Shown piece after piece: positions 1-5,187 of a DNA stretch of 25,676 nt. Below the pieces are notes generated by a model that ran no database searches, was not told the DNA's origin, and saw nothing but the letters and a program-made list of their open reading frames with translations. Origin of the DNA: a virus; the IMG/VR virus record IMGVR_UViG_3300006735_000215, positions 1-25,676 of that record, one strand, 5' to 3'. Position 1 is the stretch's first letter; each line of letters starts with the position of its first letter. A program made the position numbers and the translations under genes.

Positions 1-62
1 ATCCAATCACTTGCATAAAATCTAAATACAGGGGATTGTTCTTGTTGTGTTGATTTTCTCAT
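1..62 (-). CDS. Partial leftward gene, possible replication-initiator-like (DUF1376/YdaU-type) N-terminus
   Basis: Only the first 20 codons are inside the window and the frame stays open to the left edge. The start is ATG at 62-60. The visible peptide contains SPVFRFYASDW, which resembles the opening of the DUF1376/YdaU family of phage replication-associated proteins (typically P-x-F-x-F-Y-x-x-D-W). That family link is from memory and rests on about ten residues. No Shine-Dalgarno sequence precedes the ATG, and a promoter-like sequence at 98-70 would start transcription about at the ATG, so the message could be leaderless. It diverges from the rightward operon across the control region. Confidence 0.45.
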   Translation of the reverse strand, partial: MRKSTQQEQSPVFRFYASDW

Positions 63-69
63 GTTATTG

Positions 70-98
70 AGTTTAAGTTAAGTTTAATATTTTGTCAA
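70..98 (-). promoter_or_regulatory. Candidate leftward promoter (P_L)
   Basis: On the minus strand there is a perfect TTGACA at 98-93, a 17-base spacer and TAAACT (four of six consensus bases) at 75-70. Transcription would begin near 63, beside the ATG at 62. In such AT-rich DNA a -10 match is weak evidence; the perfect -35 and the position upstream of an ORF carry the case. Confidence 0.4.
71..87. promoter_or_regulatory. Candidate operator overlapping P_L
   Basis: The minus strand here reads TTAAACTTAACTTAAAC. A closely related element (TAACTTAACTTTAACTTAA) lies at 527-545 over the rightward promoter in the opposite orientation. Both consist of iterated AACTTAA-like units at the -10/+1 region of a promoter with a perfect TTGACA. 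They are candidates for binding by the helix-turn-helix protein encoded between them; binding is inferred, not shown. Confidence 0.35.
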
Positions 99-140
99 AT
101 AATTTTTAAATTTAGGTGTTAGTATTGCTGTTATCTTGAA

Positions 141-182
141 TGAATATGAATAAGAATATGTATATGAATATGAATAAGAATA
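141..182. repeat. 18-bp direct repeat, two copies 24 bp apart
   Basis: The sequence TGAATATGAATAAGAATA occurs exactly at 141-158 and again at 165-182. The block is almost pure A/T with no coding potential. It lies in the gene-free stretch from 63 to 262 between the leftward ORF and the regulator gene, just before the GCTAT repeats. It may be an origin-type or regulatory repeat, or simple low-complexity drift. Confidence 0.75.
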
Positions 183-230
183 GCTATAATTTGCTATAAC
201 AAAATAATAGCAAAGCTATGGCAATGCTAT
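183..230. repeat. Helically phased GCTAT repeats with an inverted repeat
   Basis: GCTAT occurs at 183-187, 193-197, 215-219 and 226-230, at spacings of 10, 22 and 11 bp, so all four lie on about the same face of the helix. The inverse ATAGC lies at 207-211. A perfect 8-bp inverted repeat, TTTGCTAT (190-197) and ATAGCAAA (207-214), encloses nine bases. This could be an iteron-like protein-binding cluster (operator or origin), or a hairpin ending the leftward regulator transcript; there is no clear U-tract for a terminator. Confidence 0.55.
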
Positions 231-262
231 ACCTCTACAATCCTTTGTGAGTAAGGGTTAGA

Positions 263-460
263 CTAGAATTTTAAATCTGGTCTAATATAATCTAATTGAA
301 AATCTCCAAAATTTGCAATTTGAAATGCTCTTAATGGTGGCACTACTTCCCATTTGGAAACTGCTGGGTGTGAGATGTTTAACATAATAGATAGATTTCT
401 CCCACCATACTTTGCTACAATCTCGTTTTTTCGTTCTATCGCTAATTCATATTTATTCAT
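263..460 (-). CDS. Cro/YdaS-like helix-turn-helix regulator
   Basis: This 65-residue protein has the form of a minimal Cro-type DNA-binding protein. The segment around residues 20-40 (LSIMLNISHPAVSKWEVVPP) fits a helix-turn-helix whose second helix carries the A-V-S-K-W signature, and the C-terminus ends in R-P-D-L, as in YdaS/Cro family proteins. It presumably binds operators in the flanking intergenic DNA and sets the balance between leftward and rightward transcription. It diverges from the ssDNA-binding gene at 561. The ATG at 460 has no Shine-Dalgarno sequence, and a promoter-like pair at 494-467 predicts a start at the ATG itself, suggesting a leaderless message as known for lambda cI from P_RM. 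Whether the phage is temperate cannot be decided from this gene alone. Confidence 0.75.
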   Translation of the reverse strand: MNKYELAIERKNEIVAKYGGRNLSIMLNISHPAVSKWEVVPPLRAFQIANFGDFQLDYIRPDLKF

Positions 461-466
461 AACTTA

Positions 467-494
467 ATTTTAATTAATTATTAACTAATGTCAA
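467..494 (-). promoter_or_regulatory. Candidate promoter of the regulator gene
   Basis: On the minus strand there is a perfect TTGACA at 494-489, a 16-base spacer and TAAAAT (five of six) at 472-467. The expected transcription start is about 460, the first base of the regulator ATG. An AACTTAA unit lies immediately after the -10 box at 461-467, so the regulator could repress itself. This is the best-matching promoter in the window. Confidence 0.5.
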
Positions 495-501
495 TAACTG
501 C

Positions 502-530
502 TTGACAATTTATTTTAACCATGTCATAAC
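502..530 (+). promoter_or_regulatory. Candidate rightward promoter (P_R)
   Basis: A perfect TTGACA at 502-507 is followed by 17 bases and CATAAC (four of six) at 525-530, giving a start near 537 and a leader of about 24 bases before the ATG at 561. Its -35 box is back to back with that of the regulator promoter, seven bases apart, forming the inverted repeat TGTCAA-N7-TTGACA at 489-507. Confidence 0.45.
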
Positions 531-545
531 TTAACTTTAACTTAA
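527..545. promoter_or_regulatory. Candidate operator overlapping P_R
   Basis: The sequence TAACTTAACTTTAACTTAA holds three AACTT-type units and overlaps the -10 box and start region of the rightward promoter. It matches, in inverse orientation, the element at 71-87 over the leftward promoter, and its AACTTAA unit recurs at 461-467. It is a candidate binding site for the Cro-like protein. Confidence 0.4.
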
Positions 546-560
546 TAGAAAGAGAAACCA

Positions 561-1163
561 ATGAGCTTAATAGCAAAAGACAACGAACAAAGTAACTACC
601 CACAAGTTCCGACAGGAGTACATAAAGCTAGATGTGTAAGAGTTATAGATTTAGGTACACAAAGACAAGATTATCAAGGAGATATATCTTGGAAGAAACA
701 AGCATTGATTGTTTGGGAAATTCCTGGTCATACAAATGATAACAAAGATCCACTTACATTGAGTAAATTTTACAATCTATCGTTGCATGAGAAGTCTAAT
801 CTTGCAAAAGATTTAACATCATGGAGAGGTAAAGCATTTACAGAAACAGAAAAAAAAGGGTTTGACATTGCTAAATTATTAACAGTACCTTGTATGCTTA
901 ATGTTGTAGAGGGTAACAATGGCAGACCGAAAGTATCTAATGTTATGAAGTTAGCTGATGGAGAAACTGTTGCCGATCAACATGAGGAAAGTGTTTCTTT
1001 TAGTATTGAGGAATACCACAAAGGCAAAATAGAAATATTTAACCAATTATCAGAGGGGATTAGAAATATCATACTAAAGTCAAAAGAATTAGAAGGTCTT
1101 GATAAAACAAATTCTACCGACTATGGTACAAGCGATATGAACCACGACACAGTACCATTTTAA
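561..1163 (+). CDS. Phage single-stranded DNA-binding protein, putative
   Basis: This is a 200-residue acidic protein at the head of the rightward operon. The start region (residues 1-35, including VPTGVHKARCVRVIDLGTQ) matches a type common in marine phages next to recombination genes, usually annotated as ssDNA-binding or DUF669-like; this assignment is from memory. The C-terminus is acidic and ends D-T-V-P-F, like the D-D-D-I-P-F tip by which bacterial SSB recruits partner enzymes. It would coat ssDNA during replication and recombination and hand it to the downstream nuclease. The start has only a weak AGAGAAA element upstream and lies about 24 bases after the predicted transcription start. 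Confidence 0.6.
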   Translation: MSLIAKDNEQSNYPQVPTGVHKARCVRVIDLGTQRQDYQGDISWKKQALIVWEIPGHTNDNKDPLTLSKFYNLSLHEKSNLAKDLTSWRGKAFTETEKKGFDIAKLLTVPCMLNVVEGNNGRPKVSNVMKLADGETVADQHEESVSFSIEEYHKGKIEIFNQLSEGIRNIILKSKELEGLDKTNSTDYGTSDMNHDTVPF

Positions 1164-1172
1164 GGAGGTATT

Positions 1173-1367
1173 ATGGATATTTTATTTGGAATATTATTTT
1201 TATTAAACATTGCAAACCCAGAAAACATTGAGTTTATGGAAAAAACAATTGACAATAATAACAAGTATGAATGTAAATTTGTATATAAAGGATTATCTAA
1301 ACCAATAGATAGACCTGCTATGACTTTGTATGGATATACTTTATTTAAACAAAAGTGTAATGATTAG
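1173..1367 (+). CDS. Small protein with hydrophobic N-terminus, unknown function
   Basis: I do not recognise this 64-residue protein. Residues 1-14 are strongly hydrophobic (MDILFGILFLLNIA), suggesting a short signal or membrane anchor, and the rest is polar with two cysteines (near residues 34 and 62). A strong Shine-Dalgarno sequence (AAGGAGG, about 1162-1168) precedes the ATG and overlaps the end of the upstream gene, so the reading frame is well supported. Its stop codon overlaps the next gene, whose ATG lies at 1360. An exported or inner-membrane protein expressed early might act on the host envelope; this is inference. Confidence 0.65.
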   Translation: MDILFGILFLLNIANPENIEFMEKTIDNNNKYECKFVYKGLSKPIDRPAMTLYGYTLFKQKCND

Positions 1368-1668
1368 TAAATCGTTTGTTCTTTTAATGTTAGTCTATAC
1401 TCCCAATGTAGGATTTCAAGAAGTTTATATAGGCAAAATACCTAATTGCCTAGTAGCTTCTGATGTTATTGAAAAAAAAGTTAAGAGAGATAACATACAT
1501 AATCAATCTGGATATATATGCATTACCCATAAAGCATGGGTTTCTCAGAATCGTTATTTAAAAAAACCTAATCCTAAACAAGAAAGATTAATAAAAGACA
1601 TACAAGAAAAATTACCAGAAATAAAAGCAAAACCTTTAGAATTGAGAAAAAAAAATGAGATTAACTAA
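1360..1668 (+). CDS. Small putative exported protein, unknown function
   Basis: An ATG at 1360 overlaps the stop of the preceding gene and gives 102 residues; an in-frame ATG at 1330 would add ten residues but lies deep in the previous gene, so the later start is preferred. The N-terminus (MISKSFVLLMLVYTP) looks like a signal peptide or membrane segment. The mature part is basic and contains two cysteines, near residues 29 and 53 (NCLVASD and YICITHKAW), which could form a disulfide outside the cytoplasm. The C-terminal 35 residues are lysine-rich and helical. The end overlaps the nuclease gene by 14 bases. No family is recognised. Confidence 0.6.
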   Translation: MISKSFVLLMLVYTPNVGFQEVYIGKIPNCLVASDVIEKKVKRDNIHNQSGYICITHKAWVSQNRYLKKPNPKQERLIKDIQEKLPEIKAKPLELRKKNEIN

Positions 1669-2578
1669 TTATGCAAACCTTCCCAAAGTAATTGAACGAG
1701 CAGTAGCTAACGATCCTTATGACTCACAAGGTTCAGATATATCTGCTACTCGTTTAATTGCACCACCAAGAATTGTAGCTTTACAAAAAAAACACGCAGA
1801 TGAAATAGAAGAAGATGTAGCTGATAGGATCTGGTCTTTGCTCGGTCAATCAGTTCATCACATTTTAGAACGATCTGTAAGAAAAGAAGATATATCAGAG
1901 CTGCGAGTATTTTATAAAGACAAACACATAACAAATGATTGGACTTTATCTGGTACATTTGATTATCTACAATCAGATGGATTATTAATTGACTTTAAAG
2001 TTACTTCTGCATGGTCAGCTTTAGAAGCTACAACTAAAGGTAAACCAGAATGGGAACAACAACTTAATATTTTAGATTATTTATGTAGTAAGAACCAAGA
2101 CAAACTTGGTAAGATTAAAGTAAAAAAATTATATATTATGGCAATTCTTAGAGATTGGTCTAAAAATAAAGCTCAAGAAGCTAATTCTGACTATCCAAAG
2201 AAACAAGTTGTCATCATACCCATTAAAAGGTGGAATAAAGACCAACAGGAACAATTTATAAAAGAACGCATAGAACTTCATCAAGAAGCTGAAATGGCTA
2301 CTGTGCCTCGTCTATGCACCCCTTTAGAGAGGTGGAGTAGACCAGATCAGTTTGCAGTTATGAAAGATGGTAGAAAATCTGCATTACGACTTTTATCTAC
2401 TATGAAAGAAGCTAAACAATATATTGTAGATAAAAATATGAAAGAAGGTAAAGGTTGCACAATCGTACATAGGATTGGTCAAGATGTAAGATGTGATAAC
2501 TATTGTAGTGTTAATAAGTTTTGTGATTATTATAAAATGACACAGAAGATGAAAAAAATGATGGTTTTAAGGAATTAG
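1655..2578 (+). CDS. Cas4/RecB-like PD-(D/E)XK exonuclease with likely Fe-S cluster
   Basis: This 307-residue protein shows the ordered motifs of a RecB-family nuclease: GQSVHHILE around residues 64-72, GTFDYL around 100-105 (Asp103), LIDFKVTS around 111-118 (Asp113 and Lys115), and EQQLNILDYL around 134-143. Four C-terminal cysteines at about 268, 280, 284 and 290 (C-x11-C-x3-C-x5-C) resemble the [4Fe-4S] site of Cas4/AddB-type nucleases, although here all four cluster at the C-terminus. It would resect DNA ends for recombination or replication, working with the upstream ssDNA-binding protein. The start overlaps the previous gene, and the stop lies within the ribosome-binding region of the next. 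Confidence 0.8.
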   Translation: MRLTNYANLPKVIERAVANDPYDSQGSDISATRLIAPPRIVALQKKHADEIEEDVADRIWSLLGQSVHHILERSVRKEDISELRVFYKDKHITNDWTLSGTFDYLQSDGLLIDFKVTSAWSALEATTKGKPEWEQQLNILDYLCSKNQDKLGKIKVKKLYIMAILRDWSKNKAQEANSDYPKKQVVIIPIKRWNKDQQEQFIKERIELHQEAEMATVPRLCTPLERWSRPDQFAVMKDGRKSALRLLSTMKEAKQYIVDKNMKEGKGCTIVHRIGQDVRCDNYCSVNKFCDYYKMTQKMKKMMVLRN

Positions 2579-2582
2579 CATT

Positions 2583-2741
2583 TTGAAATGTTGGCATTGC
2601 AATACAGAATTAATATGGGGTGGAGATCACGACATAGACCATGAAGATGAAGATTATTGTATGAGTACAAATTTATCATGTCCAGAATGTAATTCCTTTG
2701 TTATGGTTTATTTGCCAAAGGATAAAAATATTGAAAACTAG
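2583..2741 (+). CDS. Small zinc-ribbon protein with TTG start
   Basis: This 52-residue ORF starts with TTG at 2583, which is why an ATG-only gene finder would miss it. AAGGA at 2569-2573, nine bases upstream, supports the start. The protein has two knuckles, C-W-H-C at residues 3-6 and C-P-E-C at 33-36, separated by an acidic histidine/aspartate-rich loop (GGDHDIDHEDEDYC), so it should bind one zinc. Similar tiny zinc-ribbon proteins are common in marine phages but their role is not known. It overlaps the MazG-like gene by 11 bases, implying coupled translation. Confidence 0.75.
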   Translation: MKCWHCNTELIWGGDHDIDHEDEDYCMSTNLSCPECNSFVMVYLPKDKNIEN

Positions 2742-2922
2742 AGATCCATTAGTACAAAAATTATTAAATCGTATGGCAGAACGATCCGAAGAAGGTCTTG
2801 CAAAATATAAACATAGTATGGAAAATGCAAAAAAACCTTTACAAGAATGGATTGTAGATGCTCAAGAAGAAGCATGGGATTTTATTGTTTACTTAGAGAA
2901 GATAAGAAATCTAATAAAATAA
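2731..2922 (+). CDS. MazG-like small helical protein with TTG start
   Basis: The likely start is TTG at 2731, with AAGGA at 2718-2722 as ribosome-binding site, giving 63 residues; an earlier in-frame TTG at 2698 lacks such support. The protein holds RSEEGLAKY followed by EEAWDFIVYLEKI, the pattern of short phage proteins related to the all-alpha MazG/dUTPase-like pyrophosphohydrolases (R-x-x-x-G-x-x-K-Y, then E-E-x-x-D-x-x-x-Y-L). It is far shorter than a full MazG domain, so an active nucleotide pyrophosphatase is uncertain; a role with nucleotides or as a subunit is inferred. Its TAA overlaps the next ATG (TAATG). Confidence 0.65.
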   Translation: MKTRDPLVQKLLNRMAERSEEGLAKYKHSMENAKKPLQEWIVDAQEEAWDFIVYLEKIRNLIK

Positions 2923-3089
2923 TGCCTAGATCCAATAAACTTAAAGTTCCAACTGTTACCTACAATCTTATTATGCCTGTTACTATGAAAGATAATCTTA
3001 ATAAAAAAGCTCATGTGCAAAGTAAACAATTAGGAATACAAGTGTCTGTTGCCGATTTAATAAGAGAACAATTAAAAGATTATACTTGA
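2922..3089 (+). CDS. Small ribbon-helix-helix-like protein, putative
   Basis: The protein has 55 residues from the ATG at 2922, which overlaps the preceding stop. The frame is open upstream to 2847, but that extension lies inside the MazG-like gene and reads as non-protein-like sequence. A short beta-like strand (TVTYNLIMPVT) followed by two predicted helices (KDNLNKKAHVQSKQLG and SVADLIREQLKD) gives the outline of an Arc/CopG-type DNA-binding protein. If so it could regulate this operon. The family call is by shape only. Confidence 0.55.
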   Translation: MPRSNKLKVPTVTYNLIMPVTMKDNLNKKAHVQSKQLGIQVSVADLIREQLKDYT

Positions 3090-3113
3090 TATTTGTTTAA
3101 ATATTTATAAAAT
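3086..3113 (+). promoter_or_regulatory. Candidate internal promoter before the packaging/lysis genes
   Basis: TTGATA at 3086-3091, a 16-base spacer and TAAAAT at 3108-3113 give the same architecture as the regulator promoter at 494-467. The expected start is about 3120, directly before the ATG at 3121. It would allow terminase small subunit, holin and lysozyme to be expressed apart from the recombination genes. Chance matches are common at this base composition. Confidence 0.35.
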
Positions 3114-3120
3114 TGTACTT

Positions 3121-3237
3121 ATGTGGACTAACATTAAAAACAAAGCAGCAAAATTTATTGAAAGTTTTTCAGTTATTAGTATGTATGATTGGACAGTTTT
3201 AGTTTTGCTTATTATTATTTTATTAAACACATTATAA
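3121..3237 (+). CDS. Tiny single-span membrane protein, putative
   Basis: This 38-residue ORF fills the gap between the RHH-like gene and the terminase small subunit. The N-terminal half is amphipathic and basic (MWTNIKNKAAKFIESF), and residues 24-37 form a hydrophobic span (TVLVLLIIILLNTL). There is no Shine-Dalgarno sequence, but a promoter-like pair ends just upstream, so a leaderless message is possible. It stands two genes upstream of the holin and might be a lysis accessory such as an antiholin; nothing specific shows this. The next ATG follows one base after its stop. Confidence 0.5.
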   Translation: MWTNIKNKAAKFIESFSVISMYDWTVLVLLIIILLNTL

Positions 3238-3238
3238 T

Positions 3239-3631
3239 ATGGCTAAAAATTTATCAAAGATGCAATCTGATTTTATACATCATTTTAGTCAGACAGGCAA
3301 TGCAACTCAATCAGCAATTAAAGCAGGGTATAAAAAAACCAATGCTGATATTATGGGGTATCAATTAAAAGAACGATATAAAAAAGAAATACAAGAAGAA
3401 GTAAATAAACAATTATCTAGTTCTGTGCCTATGGCATTAAACAGAATTGTATCATTAATCAATACAGCTAAACAAGAATCTATCCAACTACAAGCTAGTA
3501 AAGATTTATTAGATAGGGCAGGGTATCAAGCTGTAAACTTACATCAAGACCTTACAAATGAAAAAAGCGACCATGATCTAAACCAAGAACTAAAAAACAT
3601 TCTTGATAATATAGGAGTGAAACCAAACTAA
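3239..3631 (+). CDS. Terminase small subunit
   Basis: This 130-residue protein begins with a helix-turn-helix region typical of the Terminase_2 family: residues 5-50 include QSDFIHHFSQTGNATQSAIK followed by AGYK, then a helix. The rest is helical, as expected for the oligomerisation region. It recognises phage DNA for packaging and loads the large subunit. Unusually, it lies on the opposite strand and about 20 kb from the large subunit (23408-24820), beside the lysis genes. It starts at ATG 3239, one base after the preceding stop, and is followed one base later by the holin. Confidence 0.75.
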   Translation: MAKNLSKMQSDFIHHFSQTGNATQSAIKAGYKKTNADIMGYQLKERYKKEIQEEVNKQLSSSVPMALNRIVSLINTAKQESIQLQASKDLLDRAGYQAVNLHQDLTNEKSDHDLNQELKNILDNIGVKPN

Positions 3632-3632
3632 C

Positions 3633-4028
3633 ATGATAGCTGAATCGGTTATAGGTGTAGCAGGTAAAATCTTAGACAAATTTGTAGAAGATAAAGACCT
3701 AAAAACAAAAATAGAAGGAGAGTTAAGAAAACAAACTCTTGCTATTTCTCAAGCACAAGCTAAAGCAAATGTAGAACAAGCAAAACATCCATCACTTTTT
3801 GTAAGTGGAGCTAGACCTGCTATTATGTGGGTATGTTGTTTGGGTATTGCATGGCAATATTTTATTGGTCCAATACTTACTTGGATCTTTGCTATTTGGA
3901 TGCCAGAAATGAAACCACCACAAATAGAATTAGAAGGATTACTAGGACTTACTATGTCCTTGCTCGGTCTTGGAGCAATGAGGTCATATGAGAAGACAAA
4001 AGGTGTTGCTAGAGATAATATGAAATGA
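3633..4028 (+). CDS. Holin, GTA 3TM-type
   Basis: The protein has 131 residues. An N-terminal amphipathic part with a charged coiled region (residues 10-55) is followed by SGARPAIMW and hydrophobic spans at about 63-81, 78-90 and 101-116. This fits the 'holin of three TMs' family known from gene transfer agents and many alphaproteobacterial phages, including the conserved R-P before the first span. It would form holes in the inner membrane to release the lysozyme encoded next. The AGGAG-like sequence ATAGGAGTG lies at 3610-3618 upstream. Its end overlaps the lysozyme start (ATGAAATGA), indicating coupling. Confidence 0.75.
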   Translation: MIAESVIGVAGKILDKFVEDKDLKTKIEGELRKQTLAISQAQAKANVEQAKHPSLFVSGARPAIMWVCCLGIAWQYFIGPILTWIFAIWMPEMKPPQIELEGLLGLTMSLLGLGAMRSYEKTKGVARDNMK

Positions 4029-4456
4029 CTTATGAAGAATTAAAAGACAGAATTAAATTACATGAAGGTTTTAGAAACTATGTGTATTTGGATTCATTAG
4101 GTAAAAGAACTGTTGGTTATGGTCATTTATGTAGAGATGATGAAGAATGGGATATAAAAAAAACATATAGTCAAGAAGAATTAGATTTGTGTTTTGAAAA
4201 TGATTTTAGTCATGCAGTAAACAATGCTTCTGATTTAATTGGAAATTTAAAATTAAAACCAGAAGCTAAAGAAGTTATTATAGAAATGGTATTTCAATTA
4301 GGTAAAACAGGAGTAAGTAAGTTTAAAAAAATGTGGACAGCATTTGGTAACTACGATTACAACGAAGCAGCTAATCAAATGTTAGATTCTAAATGGGCAA
4401 AACAAACTCCTGAAAGAGCTAAAGATTTGTCTGATGTTATTAAAAATTTATCCTAA
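4025..4456 (+). CDS. Endolysin, T4-type lysozyme (GH24)
   Basis: This 143-residue muramidase cleaves the glycan backbone of peptidoglycan at lysis. The catalytic triad of T4 lysozyme (Glu11, Asp20, Thr26) is matched exactly in spacing by Glu14 (KLHEGF), Asp23 (VYLDSLG) and Thr29 (KRTVGYGH). The length is near the family norm of 150-165 residues. No N-terminal signal or anchor is visible, so release should depend on the holin encoded immediately upstream, with which it overlaps by four bases. The last nine bases overlap the convergent gene on the minus strand; no clear terminator separates the two operons. Confidence 0.92.
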   Translation: MTYEELKDRIKLHEGFRNYVYLDSLGKRTVGYGHLCRDDEEWDIKKTYSQEELDLCFENDFSHAVNNASDLIGNLKLKPEAKEVIIEMVFQLGKTGVSKFKKMWTAFGNYDYNEAANQMLDSKWAKQTPERAKDLSDVIKNLS

Positions 4457-4921
4457 TATATAATTAATTTCTAATACTAATAAAATAAATCCGATAACAA
4501 TTGCTGTTATTATAATCATTATTTTTTTTGCTTCTTCTTTTTCTTTTATTTGTTGTTGTATGCGTTTTTTTTGCAATGCTCTTTGATGAGCTATTTCTTT
4601 TTGTAAATCCTCCCATTGTTGCAATCCATTGTGAGCATACAATAAAAAAACTTCTCTTAATTCTTCTTTCATTTGTTTTAATTCTTGTTTGCGTAAATGA
4701 GCAGCAATAGCATTTTGCTCTACACTAGAAAATTTACCAAACAATTTACCTGTTAATGTTCTGCCTTTTTGACTTGCAGCTACATCCATATGTGATTCTG
4801 CATTTGCCCATTTCATTATTGGACTAGCAAGATCGTGCAATCCTTTACCTACTTTTATACCTTGTTGAATTAATCCTGTTGCCGATTTAATTGCAGCAAA
4901 TGCTGTTAAAGGATCAATCAT
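4448..4921 (-). CDS. Coiled-coil protein with C-terminal membrane anchor, unknown
   Basis: This is a 157-residue protein and the last gene of the late operon. Residues 1-40 are weakly hydrophobic with glycine-rich helices (LIQQGIKVGKGLHDLASPIM), 65-133 form a highly charged glutamine/lysine/glutamate-rich helix likely to be a coiled coil, and 134-156 are a membrane span near the C-terminus. The layout (long coiled coil plus terminal anchor, next to other small membrane proteins and opposite the lysis genes) would suit a virion-associated or lysis-accessory protein, but I do not recognise the family. Its ATG overlaps the stop of the upstream gene. Confidence 0.65.
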   Translation of the reverse strand: MIDPLTAFAAIKSATGLIQQGIKVGKGLHDLASPIMKWANAESHMDVAASQKGRTLTGKLFGKFSSVEQNAIAAHLRKQELKQMKEELREVFLLYAHNGLQQWEDLQKEIAHQRALQKKRIQQQIKEKEEAKKIMIIITAIVIGFILLVLEINYILG

Positions 4922-5187
4922 GACTTTTTGTTTCTGTTAGCAAAATTTCTTGCTGCAGCTACACTCCCAAAACCCCATTTTTTTAATGCTAATGCTTTAC
5001 GAGTTGGTCTACCTTTTTCATCTTTCATTGGACCTTTCATTCCTGCAAATCGTGCTGCAAAACTAACTCGTCTTGGATTAGTTCCTTTTTTTACAGGAGG
5101 TTTTAAATTAGCACCTTCTTTTCTTTTAAAGTATTTTCTTCCTGCTTCTGTTAAACCACCCGTAGGACTTTTATGTTTTTTTCGCAT
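4918..5187 (-). CDS. Small basic phage protein, DUF6321-like
   Basis: This 89-residue, strongly basic protein has conserved-looking blocks: SPTGGLTEAGRKYF (7-20), GANLKPPV (25-32), NPRRVSFAARFAGMKGPM (37-54) and GRPTRKALALKKWGF (59-73). These blocks recall a family of uncharacterised marine phage proteins (DUF6321, by memory). The many Arg/Lys and invariant-looking Arg-Arg-x-Ser-Phe suggest nucleic-acid or capsid-interior binding, but no function is known. The ATG sits in TAATG with the upstream stop, with AAGGTG as a likely ribosome-binding site. Confidence 0.7.
   Translation of the reverse strand: MRKKHKSPTGGLTEAGRKYFKRKEGANLKPPVKKGTNPRRVSFAARFAGMKGPMKDEKGRPTRKALALKKWGFGSVAAARNFANRNKKS

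Noticed and set aside
183-230. tRNA or structured RNA in the repeat region
   Set aside because: There is no cloverleaf, and the stem is 8 bp with an AT-rich loop; no tRNA was found by eye anywhere in the window.
2847-2921. 25-residue N-terminal extension of the RHH-like protein
   Set aside because: It overlaps the MazG-like gene completely and reads as unlikely protein sequence; the ATG at 2922 in a TAATG junction is the better start.
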